From Halichondria panicea (lineage: Eukaryota > Porifera > Demospongiae > Suberitida > Halichondriidae), in the NCBI RefSeq assembly GCF_963675165.1, contig NC_087377.1, positions 8,945,122 to 9,009,121 of the forward strand: a DNA stretch of 64,000 bases, given 5' to 3'. Positions 60,270 through 64,000 of the stretch are shown in pieces. Under the pieces are notes generated by a model, which ran no database searches, was not told where the DNA came from, and saw only the letters and a program-made list of their open reading frames with translations. Both the position numbers and the translations under genes were made by a program. The first letter of the stretch is position 1. Each line of letters starts with the position of its first letter.

Positions 60270-62424
60270 ATGCAACTCACTCTTGTCAATTCACAGATTG
60301 TTGTTACCTGCTTAATACTGTTAGGGACTCTGCTTATTAAGTCAGGTAAGCTTGGACTTGACTCCATGTTTTAACTTGTGTGCACGTGTGTTCAAGTTTC
60401 GTACGTCATAATTATATCTGCATGGTCATCTATACCTATGATGTTTGTCGCAGCAATTACTTACAGAACATGAATTGTATTTTAAAACAAATAAACTCCT
60501 TTTTTGTGTACTGCATTCGAAAACGTATGGGCCACCATTATTTCAAAGAAGAAGTAGAATAGTTTTTGCTTTAATAGGACCCTATTTAAGTGCTAGCATA
60601 TAGCATATACTCTGTGATAAAAGCAGTGAAGAATACTGTCATAAATCTAGGTGATGGAGCCACTGACACCTTAGTCTCCCCCACTGTTCCCAATGGAAGA
60701 CTGTGTTTCTGTCCTGGTGATGTGGAGACCTACACTTGTACTGTGGTCGGTGGAGCTGTTACAGTGTGGTCAGGAACTGCCTTTGACTGTCCCTCAAGCA
60801 ATGAAATACAATTAGCTCATGCTCTGTACTCTGGAGGGACTGCTACTGGAGAATGTGGGGCTATTATTGGTAATGGTATTTCAGTGGACACTAGTGCAGC
60901 AGAATTTTGCTACACATCAGAACTGTCAGTCACTATTAGTGCCAACATGGATGGGCAAACTGTAGGATGTACAAGAGATATTACTCTGATTGGCATTGAT
61001 TCATTGCGAGTAGCAGGTAAATAGCATCACAGTGTGACAACGGTCTACTGACCTTTAACCCCCCCACAGGTCCACCCCCACCACCAACTAACATGATGGT
61101 GACAGAGGTTGGTGTGTCCTCATTTACTATAACTTGGGTGGAGCCAACCAGTAGCTGTGGAATTTCCTTCTCATACGATGTCGTCTCAGATTGTGGAGGC
61201 TCTTGTTCAGTTAGTTCCAGCACGTCAGGAGTTTGTTCTGGTTGGACTGCTCCACAGAGCTGCTCAATTATGGTCAGGGCCAACTCTGACTTGTGTGGTG
61301 GTCAGACTGGAAGCTTCAGCACTCCTGTAATGCTAAACTTAATGGGTGAGTGAGAGCTATATATATAGGGTAAGTGTGGCATTGTGACTCATAACAATTC
61401 TCCATAGAACCATCTCCCCCTCCTGAGGGTGATGTCAGTTTGCTGGCAGTGTATTCTGATAACAGCCTCAACTCTATCACTGTCACCTTCCCAACAGTAG
61501 TAAGCAAGTATCTCTCTAACTTGGTATAGCATTCTTCAATAATTATTACCATGGACATACAGAGTCCTGTTGAGGTTGCTCCTGGTTTGGTTCCTGCAGT
61601 TACTTACTCTGTACGAACCATTGGTGATCCACAAGTTGTTCTCAAAGGCAACTGCAATGCTACCCTGTGTCAGTACCAGACGGAGTTCACTAGTGATAAT
61701 CGTCCCAGCAATGATTTTACTGTGACTGTTACCGTGTCCAATGGAATTGGAGGTGATCAATCAGTGAATACACCCTTCCAAGGTGAGTTTGATGTTGTCC
61801 ATCCATACAGTTTAACTACTGAGTATTTTTTTTGCAGTGCCAGTCAATATCTCTTCTTTGGTTACTCTAACAGTTGTTGTAATAGATTCCAATGCTAATG
61901 TGTCCGCTCGTTTGTCCAGTGGTTTCCAAGGCTCCACCGGTTTGACAGTGACCTACGGAATAACTCCTAACTGTGATGCCAACACTATGATGACAGCTAA
62001 CGGCATGGCTGGGGATACTCTGAAAGTTGTCCTGGCATCTCTACAACCTGATTTAACTTATTGTTATTCCATTTACTTCAACCAAAGAGTACTATCATTT
62101 AAGGTGGTGGGAGTGTTCCGCTCAGGTGGGTCTTGTATAAGTATTGTTGATAATATCACACACATGCAGAATGTGATGCAGCTGATCTGTCAAGTCACAG
62201 TGTGTTACAATCCTCAGAGGTGTGTTTATTAGATGGTTTTGCTGGTGGTATCACGATCCCTAGTGGACGTGTGTGCTACACTGGGACAGTCCTTGGAGCC
62301 CAACACACGGCACAATCTTTCTGCAACCAAGGTTACCAGCTCATCTCCACCTCCTCTCCATCCAGAGTGTGTCAGAGTGATGGCACATGGAGTGGAACTG
62401 TTGCTCTGTGTGAACCTATACCAT
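60270..62424 (+). CDS. Receptor with signal peptide, Ig, FN3 and sushi domains, 3' end beyond window
   Basis: Exons: 60270-60345 (signal peptide MQLTLVNSQIVVTCLILLGT), 60651-61016 (Ig-like, residues 26-147, Cys-rich: GRLCFCPGDVETYTCTVVGG), 61070-61345 (FN3, SSFTITWVEP), 61408-61499 plus 61563-61782 (FN3 split by a phase-0 intron), 61838-62125 (FN3-like), 62170-62424 (sushi/CCP, residues 440-524: CYTGTVLGAQH, SFCNQGYQLIS, VCQSDGTWSGTVALCE). All junctions are GT-AG, phase 1 except the phase-0 intron inside FN3. 524 aa are visible. The exon plan equals the minus-strand gene at 1-2020, where the last FN3 and sushi are in one exon, so a transmembrane exon and tyrosine-motif tail are expected downstream. 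Introns are very short (about 40-60 bp in the middle). Confidence 0.85.
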
Positions 62425-62689
62425 GTAAGTATAAAGAGAACAAGCTTTAGAACTTATTGTGTAGAGACTCTCGCTAATCCAGCTCTGTGGTCATCTTGAT
62501 AATAACTGCCGTTTTGTTGGGCACGGATTGCTAGCTAGTATTAAGAATCCTAGATCCGCCACTGCTGACTTAATGAAAGCACCACAGGTGCTGATGCCTC
62601 GGTGGAGATGCCAAAGCTACATAACATAAAGCTACATTTTTGCATTACACACACAAATGTAATAAATTTACTGCAGCAAACTCAAAGAG

Positions 62690-63060
62690 TGGGTAATGAT
62701 TGGCCATGAATGTTGTTAAAACGATCGATGCCAAAAGTTTAAGTAATGCATGGCTGCCATCGACATCAGCAGAGCCTTGCAGCTCTCTTCTCACTCTTGC
62801 AGCTACCAATAGCTAGCGTTCTAGTGCAGAGCTAACTACTAAGTAGAGTAGCAACACTCAGGTAAACAAGTTTGGCTGCGTGCTCTTCTGAAAAGGCTGC
62901 AATGGCATCCCAAGTAAGCAAAACTAGGCATAACTTGAGAACGAAGCATTATTTTGCAAATGAACAAATGAAAACATGACTAGAAGCCTATAGAAACTCT
63001 TACTTGCACTTCATTGATCCTTGAGCAGCTGTAGCAGTCTACATATACACAGACATGCAC
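62690..63060. repeat. Inverted copy of the receptor intron-9 repeat
   Basis: Reverse complement of the sequence at 8080-8330 and 44620-44870, for example CTACCAATAGCTAGCGTTCT here against AGAACGCTACCTATTGGTAG there. It sits in the equivalent downstream region of another receptor gene. Confidence 0.6.
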
Positions 63061-63620
63061 ACACACACACACCATACTGATAGATAGTGTACAAGGAAAG
63101 GGATTGGAAACGCATTATTTACTGACCTTAACTTGGATTACAGACCCTTCATTGCGGCGTAAATTTGAGGCCACATTGATATTAATTTTAACTATATTTT
63201 AAGCATAATGAGTGTGCCACAAGCTCAAGCTCAGGCTGGCTGTGGAGTACCTCAAGAAGCTCATACTGTGGACAGTGTAGTTAAAGCATAGATTGAACTC
63301 TTCAATCTATGGTTAAAGGATAAAGGCTTCATGATGGCATCCATATCAGCAAAAAAGCTAGATTTATTTTATTCACGACAAAAACACGTATTTATTATCT
63401 TACTGAACTAGAATCTTGACACTAATCATAAGCATGATAAGTGTATTGTACTCTAAGAATGTCATAATTATAATATTAAAGTGGTTGCAGAGAGAATTAA
63501 AAACAGTACAAGCAAAAATAAACACGTACATATATACTTAATATGAGGTGAGGTTACTACGTGTCTTATGGATACATTGTTGAATTCATGTCTTCCTTAC
63601 GGTGGCCCTGAGTGTTACTA

Positions 63621-63793
63621 TTAGTTCACCTTAGCTACTTGATAGTTCGCCTACCTTAGCTACTTGATAGTTCAACTACCTTAAGTTTGTAGTTCAACAA
63701 CCTTAGCTACTTGATAGTTCGCCTACCTTAGCTACTTGATAGTTCGCCAACCTTAGCTACTTGATAGTTCACCTACCTTAGCTACTTCGAAAC
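63621..63793. repeat. Minisatellite, about seven copies of a 25-bp unit
   Basis: Unit CTTAGCTACTTGATAGTTCG with CCTAC, slightly variable, in tandem. Confidence 0.85.
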
Positions 63794-64000
63794 CTTTGAA
63801 CTGTATGTTAATGCTGCTGGAGCCATGCGACTCAATATAAATGAGAGCTCCATGTATATATACAGGTACTGAGGATTATCTGCAGCCGGTTAGTGCTACC
63901 CTATGGGTAACAGCAATGCAAGATGAGAGTACCACACTTGATTCATTTGGAAGTTACATGTTATTCACAATACTAGCTAGTCTAATAGCTTGGGGCAATA

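Larger units (their letters stand above)
62425..64000. other. Intronic or downstream repeat region
   Basis: The donor at 62425 (GTAAGT) implies further exons, but none is certain. A possible exon lies after TATATATACAG near 63865, reading into MQDESTTLDSFGSYMLFTIL. Repeats listed separately occupy most of the rest; a partial hAT-like end (CAATCTATGG, ACAAGGAAAGGGATTGGAAA) is near 63090-63315. Confidence 0.4.

Overview
Most likely organism: a metazoan, probably a demosponge. The DNA is AT-rich and eukaryotic, with many short GT-AG introns, phase-1 domain exons, single-pass receptors built from Ig, fibronectin-III (FN3) and sushi modules, dense MITE-like repeats, and a nuclear copy of mitochondrial LSU rRNA. 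The phylum is inference; the rest is read from the sequence. Continuous reading frames understate the genes here, because most coding DNA lies in exons of 50-370 bp.

Layout. (1) Positions 1-2020, minus strand: the 3' half of a receptor paralog (Ig, FN3, sushi, transmembrane, start of a tyrosine-motif tail) with two single-base frame disruptions. (2) A 16-17 kb segmental duplication: copy A about 2030-18760, copy B about 38480-55630, same orientation. Each copy holds a decayed minus-strand FN3 fragment, a decayed plus-strand secreted-protein fragment, a MITE, and a 13-exon plus-strand receptor gene. The copy A gene (5468-12281, 700 aa predicted) is open throughout. The copy B gene (41991-49077) keeps every exon border but carries a +2 frameshift in exon 3 and a nonsense codon in exon 4. 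(3) Between the copies (18760-38275): a mostly intact gene for a secreted, probably GPI-anchored stanniocalcin-like protein (24354-25691), a degraded unknown gene (22541-23243), two minisatellite arrays (28001-28975, 29316-29760), an isolated terminal exon encoding two consensus ITIMs (30311-30436), and many MITEs. (4) Beyond copy B: a NUMT of mitochondrial LSU rRNA (55740-56540), three terminal-inverted-repeat elements in a row (57593-59902), and a third receptor gene (60270-62424, running off the window) with signal peptide, Ig, FN3 modules and sushi domain in the same exon order as the gene at the left edge.

How it fits together. The window looks like a receptor cluster expanded by duplication. 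Ectodomains are built from symmetrical phase-1 exons; tails carry repeated tyrosine motifs (Y-x-D-P and Y-T-[IV]-V-D-K). Such motifs are expected to recruit SH2-domain proteins, so these are candidate sponge recognition or innate-immune receptors. That role is inference. Ectodomain exons differ between the two copies while one tail exon is identical at every base.
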